From: Berghia stephanieae
Taxonomy: Eukaryota > Mollusca > Gastropoda > Nudibranchia > Aeolidiidae
NCBI GenBank assembly: GCA_034508935.3
Contig: CM067447.1
Coordinates: 64,268,860 to 64,332,859 of the forward strand
DNA length: 64,000 nucleotides
Direction of reading: 5' to 3'
Shown: one piece after another, positions 43,925 through 55,337 of the stretch
Position numbering within the stretch: the stretch's first letter is position 1
Layout of the letters: each line of letters opens with the position of its first letter
Notes under the pieces: generated by a model
Seen by the model: only the letters and a program-made list of their open reading frames with translations
Told to the model about the DNA's origin: nothing
Databases searched by the model: none
Made by a program: the position numbers and the translations under genes

Positions 43925-45975
43925 CCGCCACTGGAAAGAGGGCACGTTTCCGGCTATATCATCATCCCATGAGGAGATGTTGAAATTCAGAGAGGGCACT
44001 TTTCTTGACATACCATCCCATGAAGAGATTTTGAAATTCAGAGAGGGCACTTTTCTAGACATACCATTCGATGAAGAGATTTGAAATTCAGAGAGGACAC
44101 TTTTCTTGACATACCATCCGATGAAGAGATTTGAAATTCAGAGAGGACACTTTTCTTGACATACCATCCGATGAAGAGATTTGAAATTCAGAGAGGGCAC
44201 TTTTCTTGACATACCATTCGATGAAGAGATTTTGAAAATCAGAGAGGGCACTTTTCTTGACATACCATCCGATGAAGAGATTTGAAATTCAGAGAGGACA
44301 CTTTTCTTGACATACCATCCGATGAAGAGATTTGAAATTCAGAGAGGGCACTTTTCTTGACATACCATTCGATGAAGAGATTTTGAAAATCAGAGAGGGC
44401 ACTTTTCTTGACATACCATTCGATGAAGAGATTTGAAATTCAGAGAGGACACTTTTCTTTACATACCATTCGATGTAGAGATTTTGAAATTCAAAGAGGA
44501 CACTTTTCTTGACATACCATTCGATGAAGAGATTTTGAAATTCAGAGAGGACACTTTTCTTTACATACCATTCGATGTAGAGATTTTGAAATTCAAAGAG
44601 GGCACTTTTCTTGACATACCATTCGATGAAGAGATTTTGAAATTCAAAGAGGGCACTTTTCTTGACATACCATTCGATGTAGAGATTTTGAAATTCAGAG
44701 AGGGCACTTTTCTTGACATACCATTCGATGTAGAGATTTTGAAATTCAAAGAGGGCACTTTTCTTGACATACCATTAGATGTAGAGATTTTGAAATTCAA
44801 AGAGGGCACTTTTCTTGACATACCATTCGATGTAGAGATTTTGAAATTCAAAGAGGGTCCTTTTCTTGACATACCATTCGATGAAGAGATTTTGAAAATC
44901 AGAGAGGGCACTTTTCTTGACATACCATCCGATGAAGAGATTTTGAAATTCAAAGAGGGCACTTTTCTTGACATACCATTCGATGTAGAGATTTTGAAAT
45001 TCAAAGAGGGCACTTTTCTTGACATACCATTCGATGAAGAGATTTGAAATTCAGAGAGGACACTTTTCTTTACATACCATTCGATGTAGAGATTTTGAAA
45101 TTCAAAGAGGACACTTTTCTTGACATACCATTCGATAAAGAGATTTTGAAATTCAGAGAGGACACTTTTCTTTACATACCATTCGATGTAGAGATTTTGA
45201 AATTCAAAGAGGGCACTTTTCTTGACATACCATTCGATGAAGAGATTTTGAAATTCAAAGAGGGCACTTTTCTTGACATACCATTCGATGTAGACATTTT
45301 GAAATTCAGAGAGGGCACTTTTCTTGACATACCATTCGATGTAGAGATTTTGAAATTCAAAGAGGGCACTTTTCTTGACATACCATTCGAAGTAGAGATT
45401 TTGAAATTCAAAGAGGGCACTTTTCTTGACATACCATTCGATGTAGAGATTTTGAAATTCAAAGAGGGCACTGTTCTTGACATACCATTCGATGTAGAGA
45501 TTTTGAAATTCAGAGAGGGCACTTTTCTTGACATACCATTCGATATAGAGATTTTGAAGTTCAAAGAGGGTCCTTTTCTTGACATACCATTCGATGAAGA
45601 GATTTTGAAAATCAGAGAGGGCACTTTTCTTGACATACCATCCGATGAAGAGATTTTGAAATTCAAAGAGGGCCCTTTTCTTGACATACCATTCGATGTA
45701 GAGATTTTGAAATTCAAAGAGGGCACTTTTCTTGACATACCATTCGATGAAGAGATTTGAAATTCAGAGAGGGCACTCTTCTTGACATACCATTCGATGA
45801 AGAGATTTGAAATTCAGAGAGGGCACTCTTCTTGACATACCATTCGATGAAGAGATTTGAAATTCAGAGAGGGCAATTTTCTTGACATACCATTCGATGA
45901 AGAGATTTTTAAATTCAGAGAGGGAAATTTTCTTGACATACCATCCGACGAAGAGATTTTGAAATTTCAGCAAAG
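43925..45975. repeat. 51-bp minisatellite array with higher-order structure
   Basis: About 40 tandem units. The 51-base unit encodes LKFKEGTFLDIPFDEEI in one plus frame (17 residues); two minus frames are also open. Some units are 50 bases (GAGATTTGAAA instead of GAGATTTTGAAA), which breaks the plus frame into 204- and 238-codon blocks. Units 44433-45043 and 45044-45757 are near-identical 12- and 14-unit super-repeats; an older 3-unit super-repeat shows at 44123-44430. Unit differences mostly change amino acids (K/R, E/V, S/F), so there is no sign of protein-level selection. No start codon, splice sites or signal support a gene. Confidence 0.9.
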
Positions 45976-46109
45976 ATAGACATGTCAAAATATAGTGTGA
46001 TATTTTCAAAAGGTAGGAACCAATATTATCAAAATTACGGCGGGGTTGAAAGAAATAATAATCATAGTCAATAATACTCTTCAACAGTCGTAACGTCTCT
46101 TCCTTCCTA

Positions 46110-46390
46110 ATGACGCATGGTAACTTAGTAACTGGCTCTAAACTATCGGAACAATGGCGGAGGCCCGTATGATTTATTTCCCCGGCGAGCATAAAAGCGT
46201 ATCCAGAGGAAAAAACCCCCATAAATTTGATCATGTTTTGACTTTTACACGTTCTGATCACAAGGCATATGAAAAGTTCTAGCCAGCATGAAGAATAAAA
46301 AGTAATGATTTTCTTTGTTTAGAACCAAGATGGCCGCCGTTGCCGGGCGGCGTGACATCAGACTACTGAATCCAATTGACAACACTGAAA
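46110..46390 (-). repeat. Dispersed repeat matching 60690-60985 in inverted orientation
   Basis: On the minus strand it reads AAAACATGATCAAATTTATG, CCTCTGGATACGCTTTTATG, CCGCCATTGTTCCGATAG and GAGCCAGTTACTA. The plus strand at 60805-60985 is very similar. The match continues beyond, through TTAGAACCAAGATGGCCGCC and GTGACATCAGACTA. Both copies keep an overlapping short frame containing SGYxFMLxGE and RHCSDS.EPVT. Confidence 0.75.
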
Positions 46391-46721
46391 TAATGCGGGC
46401 TGGTGGACGTAGATAGTTGAAGCGTCTTAGTCCTTAGTTTATGAATGGAATGGTTCGAAGTCATGAATGTTTTGTTATATTATGTTGTGAATTCGACTTA
46501 TTGACTTTATTACAGCAATGATTAAACAAAATTTAATCTTGAATCAAAAGGAATGAGAGTAAAAAATAAAAGAAATATTAATAGTAGCATCCTTTTCTTT
46601 TTATAAATATATGATTTCACTCGACATGCATGATATGTATTAATTTGTGAATAAGCACACTTGGATTGTACTTTGAACCCACACTTTGAACGTTGGTTAT
46701 AATTATAGAACAACAGATGGC

Positions 46722-46959
46722 ACCGTCAATTGGGGTAACTTTGCCTCAAAGGGAAACTTTGCCTCTGTGAATTTGAAACATTTTGAATTACCTCAGCTTT
46801 GGTGCAGTTATTGTACCAGTTAAAAGACTTGAATTTTTATAAAAGGAAATACATAATTACAAGACTAAAAAATCCCTTATTGGTTCAAACAATCTCGTCT
46901 TGGTCCAAAATTCAAGAGGTAAAGTTTCCCCTTTAGGCAAAGTTTCCCCATTTGACGGT
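46722..46959. mobile_element. MITE with ~40-bp inverted ends
   Basis: The left end is ACCGTCAATTGGGGTAACTT followed by TGCCTCAAAGGGAAACTTTG. The right end, reverse complemented, is ACCGTCAAATGGGGAAACTT followed by TGCCTAAAGGGGAAACTTTA. No coding sequence. The target duplication is not clear, so the superfamily is unassigned. Confidence 0.75.
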
Positions 46960-47327
46960 AGTCAAATATTGTGCCTACTTTTTTTTTTACATATTATTGA
47001 CTGTAGTGAGTATGTAACCGATCAACACACTGTGGCTAAGATCACAAAGAGATCAAACCACGAAAAGAGTCTTTTCTCGCAATAGAAAGAATGGTTCACT
47101 TTCACGAGATAAAAACGGCACAGCCGAAGCTACTCAGTCTGTTGACCTTGCTGGTGCACAGTGCTTAGTCAAATCAAAAGTTTAATGTCGGGTTGGTAAC
47201 AATGACCCGTTTGGGGTCACATGTATCCTTCCATGCCCGACCCAAAAGCTTCAAATAATTCCACTTCATCAATCCTGCTTATTAATTTGTTGAATGGAGT
47301 TCGGACTCAGGTTGAGTACCGTAACTG

Positions 47328-49252
47328 TTATACCGATTGTTGTTGTTGTTGTTGTTGTTGTTCCTCCTCTTCCTCCTCCTCCCTCTCTTCTTCTTCTTCT
47401 TCTTCTTCTCCTTCTTCTTCTTCTTCTTCTTCTTCTTCTTCTTCTTCTTCTTCTTCTTCTTCTTCTTCTTCTTCTTCTTCTTCTTTTTCTTCTTCTTCTT
47501 CTTCTTCTTTTGCTTCCTCGTCATCTCCGTGGCCATCATTTTCTGCTGAAACAGCCTCGCCACAGTCTTCTGTCGACATCTCTTCCTCGTTGAAATAAGT
47601 TGAATCTGATTTCAGCATTGCTTGGGTCAAATGCTGATTTGTGTCTTCTTCCGAAGAAATCTGGCGGCGGGAAACAGGAGCTGGTGTCGAATTAAGTACT
47701 TGATCTTCCTCTGGACACCGAAGCGCTTGTTCAAGAGTAGAATTTTCTGACGTTGGAATCTGATTCCGTTCCTCCGTCACTGAATCTTGACATGAGGTTG
47801 ACATGTCTGATGCTGTTGCTTCTGCTTGCTCTTCTACGTTTACGGAGATCTGACGGACACCAGTCTGCAAAGCAACGACAATACCCGTCCCGTCATCTAC
47901 CTGAGTGGGTGTAGATAATCTCAACGGGAATGACAACGTACTTACGTTTGGATGTTCTTGGCTTATTGGAATACACATAGGCCGATGAGATGAGCTAGTT
48001 CGTCTAGTTTCGTCTCTAAATTCTATGGATTCCCCACCCCATGCAGCTCCGCCATTCGGGGTAGTTTCTGGTGACGAATTACTCGTGTCTGCAGATGTAT
48101 AATATTGGTTTTGTGGAACATGCCCAATACATTCACTGTATGTTGGTAGTTTGTCCATTGATTCCAAAACGGGTGGTAATGGAGGTAGGTTGTAGTATTT
48201 TGCTTGAGGAGGCATTTCATAAGATGGAGGCCCGTCATAGACAGTATTATTGCTACCATTGTTCTCACCGCGCAACGCAATAGCTGTAACGTCATGATAA
48301 TCTGAATGTGACGTATGCAATTGGAGTGTATCACGTGAGTGGAATCGAAGAATATGATTAGGGTGGTTTATAAGATAGTCAGGGGCGATAACTTGCTCGT
48401 ATGCTGGTGGGGGAATGTTGAGATTGTTGAAGTGTCGAGAGTCCGTGCTGGAGGAGGTCGACGGACTTTGATTAGAGTTAGAGGCATCGCTTGTGTCAGT
48501 GCTGTTGTCAAGCGCTCTTGCGAGCATAGCTGTGTTTCTCAAGTTCTTTAATGCTTCCAATTTTGCTGTGGATTAAAATGAGAGAGTCGGGTATAAGCAG
48601 AAGTATCTATACTTTTTTTTAACCACACATTCCTTCCCCTTCAACAAACATTTGAAGTAAATTCGAATATGTTCTTTATGTGAACAAAAAAAAACACCAA
48701 AAAAAACAACAAAAAAACAACAACAAAAACAGGTGGATAAATAGAAAAATGAATGTATGGAATAGAATAAATAAATAATTAAATTGTGTTCAAAGTATAT
48801 TCAAAATGTAAAATAACAACAACTAGACACAAGTGTGTTCATTGTTTTAGAAATACTGTTCAAATCAAATTTTGCAATGGGCGGACGACATCTTTCTGTT
48901 CATTCAACGGGAAGCTAAACTTTCAAATGAATAAACCCAAGGTTTACTCACTAATGAATGAACAAACATTGGGGATTTTTCTTTATGATTCATTTTAAAG
49001 GAATGAAATAGCCGGCGTTAGCCGCAGGGCAGCTCTTGTTTCGATTACCTTCTTCTTCAAGCCTCCTCTCAGCCCTTCTCATACACAGATAACAAATGAC
49101 GATAAAGAGCGCGATAGTCAGGCCCCCTCCAACCATCAGGCCCAGTACAACGAACCCGTTGATATCCGAGCAACAGTAGCTCATGTTGAGATCCATCGCG
49201 TGACAGCACTTCTCCCCTGCAGCACATGGAATATCCCAGCACATGGTTTTGT
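47328..49252 (-). CDS. PY-motif single-pass membrane protein with cysteine-rich ectodomain (last two exons)
   Basis: Minus-strand exons 49252-49049 and 48565-47328 are joined in phase 1 (GAAGAAG|GTAATC; TCCACAG|CAAAA). The first acceptor is TTTCCAACACCAG|ACAAAACC, so at least one upstream exon, expected to hold the start and signal peptide, was not found. Seen: ectodomain with eight cysteines (CWDIPCAAGEKCCHAMDL, then SYCCSD), a transmembrane segment (VVLGLMVGGGLTIALFIVIC), a basic stop-transfer MRRAERRLEEE, then a long Ser/Thr-rich tail with PPAY (IPPPAYEQV), PPSY (GPPSYEMPP) and LPTY. PPxY motifs bind WW domains, typically of NEDD4-family ligases. The layout recalls WBP1/VOPP1/Shisa-like proteins but I cannot assign an orthologue. 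The last ~65 residues are almost pure Glu, then eight Gln, encoded by a GAA/CAA microsatellite. Confidence 0.8.
47331..47515. repeat. (TTG)n and (CTT)n microsatellite inside the PY-protein coding exon
   Basis: Minus-strand reading gives about 150 bases of GAA/GAG codons (Glu, with a few Lys, Gly and Arg) and then eight CAA codons (Gln) before SV and the stop. The repeat length is a multiple of three and the frame stays open. Confidence 0.93.
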
Positions 49253-49376
49253 CTGGTGTTGGAAAAATAAACACAAAATGGTTAATGGATATGATTTAAA
49301 AAAGGACAAATTATTTATCCAGTCGTCTAAAAACATATACATTGTCAACCAGCACCTCACAACGCTATGTATTATG

Positions 49377-49624
49377 AGCAGACCTGCCTACTTGGAAAAT
49401 TGAAAAATTCGTAATTTTTAGGATATGAAAAACTGTAGTCGCGATAGTTAACTTTAATTATCAACAATGAAATGTTCCCTCACAAGGAATAGATAACACT
49501 TCAAAATCCTTAAAATTATGCAGTCTGGCAACAACTTTCATTTTCAAGACTTTTTTGATGACTTATTAATGCTTGCCGAAATTTAATAAATTCTACGATT
49601 TAAAAAAAATTGTAGACAGGTCTG
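49377..49624. mobile_element. MITE (CAGACCTGYCTAC family) with 8-bp target duplication
   Basis: The left end is AGCAGACCTGCCTACTTGG and the right end, reverse complemented, is CAGACCTGTCTACAAT. GTATTATG is duplicated at 49369-49376 and 49625-49632. 248 bases, non-coding. The 8-base duplication fits hAT. A second copy in opposite orientation is at 61036-61305. Confidence 0.78.
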
Positions 49625-49632
49625 GTATTATG

Positions 49633-50512
49633 CCATGTGCGATTTTGGGAGCGCGCAGTGGGAACGAGTTCGAAATTCTAAACACTGGAGTTCAATAATA
49701 CTTTTATTATTACCCTTCCATCAATGATCTCACCCATACCACAAATAAAAGAGCCAACCCCCCTCCCCCCCCCCCCCCCCAAAAAAAAAAAAAAAAAAAA
49801 AAAAACCCAAACAAACAAAGAAACAACAACGAAAAAAACGATAGAGTATGATGAAAACAAAACATTAATCATACACCACGTATTTCAATAAAACAAAGAG
49901 ATGTCAACAACCTAATTCCGCAGTCAATAAAATGGCGTCATCTGGTATTTTTAATTCTTATACATCTTCTACAATGTAAACATCTTGACATTCTTCTTCA
50001 AATTATTTCAAATCGACGCGACCTATTATATAATTATAATCCAATACTTACTACTGCTGCAAACTACAAAACGAAAAAAAACTGCTACTGCTACAATGTA
50101 AACAACAATCGAGTTTCATCATAGATGTTTACAAAAATTATAGTCTGATAGTTTCATTGAGTCATCAGACGAGATGTGTACTTTCATACAAGCATTATTA
50201 TTTTCTTTACTATAACTATTACATAACAGATTAACCAACTACCACGTTTACAACGAAAGGAGAGTGCTCATTACTTTGAATGTCAGAAGATGTCTCTAAC
50301 TTGTAAGATCGATAACACTCCACGAAAGTGCACTGTGCCATTCGATATGTCTGTATACTGTATAGATTTCTGCCGTGCAGAACACAATGTTAAAATTCTG
50401 GCTAGAAAAATCGTCCTTCAAATGTGATCCAGCCATCTCCTCAACGCAGTATTATGTCGGGATCAAAATGATGCTGAAAAATCTATTTGCATCCAATGAT
50501 ATCATTGATGTT
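49633..50512. other. Gene-free stretch upstream of the PY-protein exons
   Basis: Contains poly-C/poly-A at 49760-49805 and a short FB-1-like fragment at 50393-50430 (AATTCTGGCTAGAAAAATCG). No signal-peptide exon for the PY gene could be recognised. Confidence 0.4.
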
Positions 50513-50596
50513 GTGTGGTTATGTGGTCTAGTGTTATGACACTCGCTTTCGGATTAGAAGCCTAAAAAAGGCTCTTTACTCACATTCTCTCAACTC
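50513..50596 (+). mobile_element. SINE-1 fragment
   Basis: Head GTGTGGTTATGTGGTCTAG and a short piece of body joined after an internal deletion (GGATTAGAAGCC then GGCTCTTTACTCACATTC), ending in a C-run. Confidence 0.8.
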
Positions 50597-50734
50597 CCCC
50601 CCCCCCCTCTTTAAAAAAATATTGATTGGTCAAATTGCGCACTGCCCCCATCATTAGTCAAATTGTAGACCCCCCCCCCCTCCCTCTTTGGTAAAACTGC
50701 ACACCCTCACTCCCCCCCCCCCCCTTTTTTTTTT

Positions 50735-50920
50735 TTTTCAATTGAAGTTTGGCCAATTTCGCGAAGTCCTAGATTTGAGAGATTTTTTGTTTTTGTTTTG
50801 TTTTGTTTTTTGTTTTCCAAAATGATGGTCATTTATATCGATCGATGTTTGGAGGACGAGTTTTCTGGCCAAATATTTAAATACGAGTTTTTCCATTGTA
50901 ACGGCAAGTAACTGGTTAAA
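50735..50920 (+). mobile_element. FB-1 fold-back element, centre and right arm
   Basis: Centre TTTCGCGAAGTCCTAG, then ATTTGAGAGATTTTTTG with a poly-T insertion, GATGGTCATTTATATCG, GTTTGGAGGACGAGTTTTCT, GGCCAAATATTTAAATACG and the terminus AGTAACTGGTTAA. Confidence 0.78.
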
Positions 50921-50954
50921 ACTAAATCGTCTCTGAAAATGTGCTTTTCAAAAA

Positions 50955-51022
50955 GGTTATGCTGCCGTACTCTGGAAAAACACATTTGACAAAACTCTCA
51001 AACCCGGGACTTTGGCGAAGCA
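50955..51022 (+). mobile_element. FB-1 fold-back element, internally deleted left arm
   Basis: CTGCCGTACTCTGGAAAAAC jumps directly to AAAACTCTCAAACCCGGGAC, deleting the middle of the left arm. It directly follows the preceding copy. Confidence 0.65.
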
Positions 51023-51029
51023 GATGGCA

Positions 51030-51560
51030 GATGTAGCACAGAAATAAAACGTAGAATTGCAATAGCTAGAGATAGTTTTAAATAAAATGAGTCCAATTTT
51101 CAAAAACCACAATATCTCACTGACAACAATACATAGGGCTTTGAAGGCCTATGTATGGTCAGTATTATTATATGGCTGTGAAAGCTGGACAATTACAGAA
51201 GACATTAGAAAGAAACTGGAGGCAGCGAGAAATGTGGTTCTTTAGAAGGATGTTAAGAATCTCATGGACAGAGAAGAAAACTATTGAAGAAGTATTAGAG
51301 CAAGCTGAAACTAAAAGGTTACTAATTGTACAATAAGAAAAATACAAATGCAATTTTTAGGGCACCTAAATCGACATAAATGTAATGAACATCTTGCTCT
51401 CAAAGAAAAGATAGAAGGTAAAAAGGGTAAAGGGGAGACCAAGAAAAACATATTTGAATCGTTTGAACAGCTTTGTGACAAAGAAAGAGAAGAATAATAA
51501 TTAGTTTTCTGAGGTTATCTGATCAGAGAGATGAATGGCGTACCTACCATGATCACCGAT
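51030..51560 (+). mobile_element. LINE fragment, region after the reverse transcriptase
   Basis: Translates in pieces as RRIAIARDSF, KAYVWSVLLYGCESWTI, MWFFRRMLRISWTEKKT, FLGHLNRHK and LALKEKIEGKKGKG. The LLYGCE-W and M(W/F)-RRML-I-W motifs are the hallmark of the post-RT region of RTE- and related LINEs. Several frame breaks show it is old. Confidence 0.83.
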
Positions 51561-51747
51561 GTCTGGCACAGATTGGTACGAGAAGAAGATCTCTTGGATA
51601 GGACGCAAGTCTGTCACAAAATACTTTTTGTCAGATATACAGGCGCAGCAGCAGCTGGGTGGACATGTGAACAGGATAGGGGCGGCGAGGGTTGGGGGGG
51701 GGGGGGGGGGGTCATCAGAGAAGAAAAGTGAGTGCCCTACGAATTGA

Positions 51748-51958
51748 GCACGGCGCATAGTTAAAAGCTTGGAAAAGGCTCTTTACTCCATTCTCTCACC
51801 GTACTCATGTGTAAAATGAGTACCTGGCTGTTCACAACGTTGTGTCTGTCCGGAAAAGAAAAAATTGTAATATCGCCTACCAAGTTCTTGTCACGTCCAA
51901 CATGCGCTTTGAGCACGTTTAGTATATATTGCTCTATATTATAAAGCTCAATATTTTA
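51748..51958 (+). mobile_element. SINE-1 copy, headless
   Basis: Begins at CGGCGCATAGTTAAAAGC, follows the family through GTAAAATGAGTACCTGGC and ends in ATAAAGCTCAATATTT. Confidence 0.85.
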
Positions 51959-52064
51959 TTTTAATTTTTTTATTATTCATCATGCTATAAATAAAAGAAT
52001 AAACGGAAAAAGAAACTCAATTTAATTTATAAAGACAAAGCAAGAAAGAAAAATACAAGGAAAA

Positions 52065-52066
52065 GA

Positions 52067-52108
<42 letters not shown>

Positions 52109-52192
52109 AGAGAGAGATTGCATGTAAATGTGCGTGAGAGAGATAGAGAAAGAGAGGCAGATAAACATAGATGCGTGAGAGAGAGAGAAGAG

Positions 52193-52235
<43 letters not shown>

Positions 52236-52291
52236 ATGTAAATGTGCGTGGAGAGATAGAGAAAGAGAGGCAGATAGACATAGAGTGCGTA

Positions 52292-52331
<40 letters not shown>

Positions 52332-52409
52332 ATGTGTGTGTGGTGTGTGTTTTGTGTTTGCATATGTAAGTGAAAGAGATGGAGAGCGATAGACAGATAG
52401 AGTGAGTGA

Positions 52410-52463
<54 letters not shown>

Positions 52464-52505
52464 GAGAGAAGAGAGAGAGAGAAAGAGAGAAGAGAGAGAG
52501 GGGGG
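52065..52505. repeat. (GA)n satellite with a tandem ~135-base unit
   Basis: (GA)n blocks alternate with GATTGCATGTAAATGTGCGTG and AGAGGCAGATA, each occurring twice (52118 and 52230; 52153 and 52267). The region is thus a composite tandem duplication rather than simple GA. Confidence 0.9.
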
Positions 52506-52832
52506 GGAACTGATATACGATCTTAGTTTTTGTCCATTTTCATAATTTGATTAGGAGTCAATAAATTAACCATCCGATCTAGAAGCGAAAATCTTAAACG
52601 AGGAGCTGCCGGTTTAACGAAGTTCCACTGTCGGGAAATCGATGAAAGAATGGGAGTTGACACAACTCTTACGAGGTGCCAAGGATCGAACAATATGTGA
52701 GTGCCACGCCCGTGATGAGATGAGATCAATTACATTCTGGAACTGTCGTAAATTAAAGAAACAAAAAAAATGACATTTAAAAAAGTTTGGCCATAAATCT
52801 CGTCATTCTAATGTCGATAAATTAAAATGACA

Positions 52833-52990
52833 TCTTGTTGTCAAAAACTCTCAAACAGCAGGCTTCAGAAAGTCCCAGGTCGAGAGTTTTTTGACAAGAT
52901 GAGGTTCGTGTTAATTGATCGATAGTTGAGGACGAGTTTTCTGCCAAACTTTTTAAAATTGTGTTTATTCAGAGCACGAAAGAGTACCGA
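52833..52990 (+). mobile_element. FB-1 fold-back element, centre and right arm, old
   Basis: TCAAAAACTCTCAAACAGC, a worn centre (CTTCAGAAAGTCCCAGG), GAGAGTTTTTTGACAAGATG, AATTGATCGATAGTTG and AGGACGAGTTTTCTGCC. Confidence 0.72.
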
Positions 52991-53175
52991 ATCAGACTTA
53001 CTTGTCTTTCTGAAGAAAGTCGATAAATTGTTATTGTTGTGTACACAGTCAAGGCTGTCATGATTGATATGTACAATATTATAATATGCTGTGTCATATG
53101 TGAGTGTGTTTGTGTTGTGTGTGTGTGTGGTGAGTGCGTGCGTGTGTAGAATGATGTGTGAGTTGTCATTGATTC

Positions 53176-53342
53176 TATCTATCTATCTACATCTATCTAC
53201 TATCTATCTATCTATCTATCATATCTATCTATCTACATCTATNNNNNNNNNNNNNNNNNNNNNNNNNNNNNNNNNNNNNNNNNNNNNNNNNNNNNNNNNN
53301 NNNNNNNNNNNNNNNNNNNNNNNNNNNNNNNNNNNNNNNNNN
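53176..53342. other. (CTAT)n microsatellite running into a 100-N assembly gap
   Basis: CTAT tetranucleotides occupy 53176-53242 and bases 53243-53342 are all N. A gap of exactly 100 is a standard placeholder of unknown true size. Frames reading across it are meaningless. Confidence 0.98.
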
Positions 53343-53444
53343 AACGAAACAGATAAAACGAAATGAAATTGTCAATCTCATTTGTAACGATTGCCTCAAT
53401 CTGATGTTGTGTTTGTCGGGCTAAATTTTTATAAGAAAAAAAAC

Positions 53445-53637
53445 CTTGAGCTTTTATATAGCGCAATGTCACTAATTGTGCTCAAGCGCTTTACAAGCGG
53501 CCCTAGCCAATAGTAACACTTGACAAGTAGGACAAGAAATGAGGCGATGTAACAAATTTTTTTTGGACAGAAACCATGCTGTTAACGTCCAGGTACTAAT
53601 TTTACACCTGAGTACGGTGAGAGAATGTGAGAAAGGG
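53445..53637 (-). mobile_element. SINE-1 copy, headless
   Basis: Minus-strand reading from CTCACATTCTCTCACCGTAC to GCGCTATATAAAAGCTCAAG. The tRNA-like head is absent and an RP-1 tail adjoins. Confidence 0.85.
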
Positions 53638-53651
53638 CAATTTATTACCTT

Positions 53652-53775
53652 TTCCTGGCTGGGTGCTTTAATTATAATTCTGGGACTTTTTACTATCCCA
53701 TTTTTCTTCATTTTACTGGCGCTGATTTGCCCTAATATTTTGCAAGCGCCGTAAAACCTTTAAACATGATAACAA
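53652..53775 (+). mobile_element. RP-1 3' end, 5'-truncated
   Basis: GGGTGCTTTAATTATAATTC, TACTGGCGCTGATTTGCCC and TTGCAAGCGCCGTAAAACC with an A-rich tail: the last 125 bases of the family. Confidence 0.85.
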
Positions 53776-53929
53776 ACTGAATCTGTCGTAACATATTATA
53801 TCAATAAAACGTATCGCTAAACTAATTGAAGACAAAGAGTTACTTACTGAATGACCCCCCCCCCCCCCCCCCCCATCCCCTCAATACTGTGTTATGTTGG
53901 ATAATTTTGAAACTAAAGATTGAATTACC

Positions 53930-54192
53930 AGAGCATTTATATGGCACAATATCCACTAAACGTGCTCAAAACCCTTTATAAGGGATCCCAAGTCAACAGA
54001 AAAACTTAACATATAGGATGACACATGACGACTGTAAGATTATATTGCATTTTCATTTCCCCCAGAGACATTGTTGTTAACGATCGGGTACTCATTTTAT
54101 ACCTGTGTACAGCGAGAGAATGTAAGTAGAGAACATTTTCAAGGAACTGCGCTGCTCAATGCGGGACTCGAACCCAAGACCTTTCGACCTGA
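53930..54192 (-). mobile_element. SINE-1 copy, nearly headless, old
   Basis: Minus-strand reading has GGGTTCGAGTCCCGCATTG, GAGTACCCGATCGTTAACA and the tail GCACGTTTAGTGGATATTG, with more changes than other copies. Confidence 0.82.
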
Positions 54193-55095
54193 ATTCTTAT
54201 AACTTTTTTTATGCTCTGTCTGGTATCAAAATTTAATAGGTAAGTTTCTACTCAATCCTGTTCTGATTTTTGTTTTTGTCTATTGTTGTTGTTGTTTTTG
54301 TTTATTTGTTTGTTGTTGTTGTTGTTGTGTATGCCTGTTTAATTTACAATACATACCGAACATAATCAGTCAATCAGCAGAAGTTTTGATTTCCGTATAC
54401 ATCGAAATGTCTGCATGTCACAATCATGAAAAATATCAACATCACCACACTTGTTACATTATGATCATTTAGCAAAAGTAATTTAGACTAACTTTCACGT
54501 TGAAAAGCAAGCAAGAGACGTAAGAAGAATGCTTATTAAATCACAGCATGTCAAATTGTCATAAAACGAACATCCTATCTAACGAATTATATTATAAATA
54601 CAAAAGCACACGACGTTGTGTTTTATCAAGAAACATAAGTGAAAAAAAGGCATGTCAAAAAGTCATAAAATTAACAACAAACAAACATGAATATGAATAG
54701 AACAGCTTCAAAAAAGAAGGGTTTTGAGTCCGAATCGTTCCGTGTTTTTGTATTTTGTTCTTTTTTGAAGTTTTTATTTATTTTTGTTTAACACTTTTTA
54801 CAGTCACAGCTTCTAGCAGCTTAGTGTCACTTTAAAATCAACACACCAAATTACAAAACAAAAGCACACACAATGGTGAAGTGTCGATCTAAGAGCACAG
54901 TCAATGGCAATCGAAACACTTTGAACTCCGGTCGCATCTTCTCCGGGCTTTGTAGTGATTTAACCCTTTTACGGCCAGACTAGATTTCAACGGAGTGACA
55001 GTTTCTCTCAAAACTTACAATAATAATCTTCCAAAGTGATACAAGAATCAAAAGCTGTGAATGAAAAAAGTATTTTTAAAAAAATGACTATAACA
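54193..55095. other. Gene-free AT-rich stretch
   Basis: No exon or defined element seen. Contains short (TTG)n runs near 54285-54325. Confidence 0.45.
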
Positions 55096-55101
55096 GTTTA
55101 A

Positions 55102-55337
55102 CTCTTTCCTCACCGATTTTTTTCAGCATTTTCCCTAAATGGACAGCTTACCCAGCAGAAAAAAAAATGATTTTTTAAACTCAAACAAGCTCTCTATAAA
55201 ACAAATTTTATGTTCTTATTTATTAAACAAAGATCATTTTCAAAGCTTGTGATGTACAAAATAAATCTGAATTTGAAAAAATGTATATTTGTTCGTAACA
55301 ATTTTGGCAATTTTGCTGCGGGTGGTAAAGAGAGGGG
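55102..55337. mobile_element. Possible MITE at TTAA
   Basis: CTCTTTCCTCACC at the left and a partial inverse (GGTAAAGAGAGGGG) at the right, each bordered by TTAA. The ends match at about 9 of 13 positions, so it is less certain than the element at 26441-26664. Confidence 0.45.

Noticed and set aside
43875-45760. A repetitive secreted or structural protein encoded by the 51-bp array
   Set aside because: No ATG, signal peptide or splice sites; 50-base units break the frame, several frames are open at once, and changes are not biased to silent sites.
49990-50110. Signal-peptide exon for the PY-motif gene ending at a GTAAGT-like donor near 50049 (minus strand)
   Set aside because: The frame that would splice in phase meets a stop with no ATG, and the ATG-started frame would create a stop at the junction.
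53000-53170. Another candidate first exon for the PY-motif gene (donor AGACAA|GTAAGT, minus strand)
   Set aside because: The frame in the required phase has no start codon and no hydrophobic signal.
53091-53472. Open frames crossing the N gap
   Set aside because: They read through 100 unknown bases and have no meaning.
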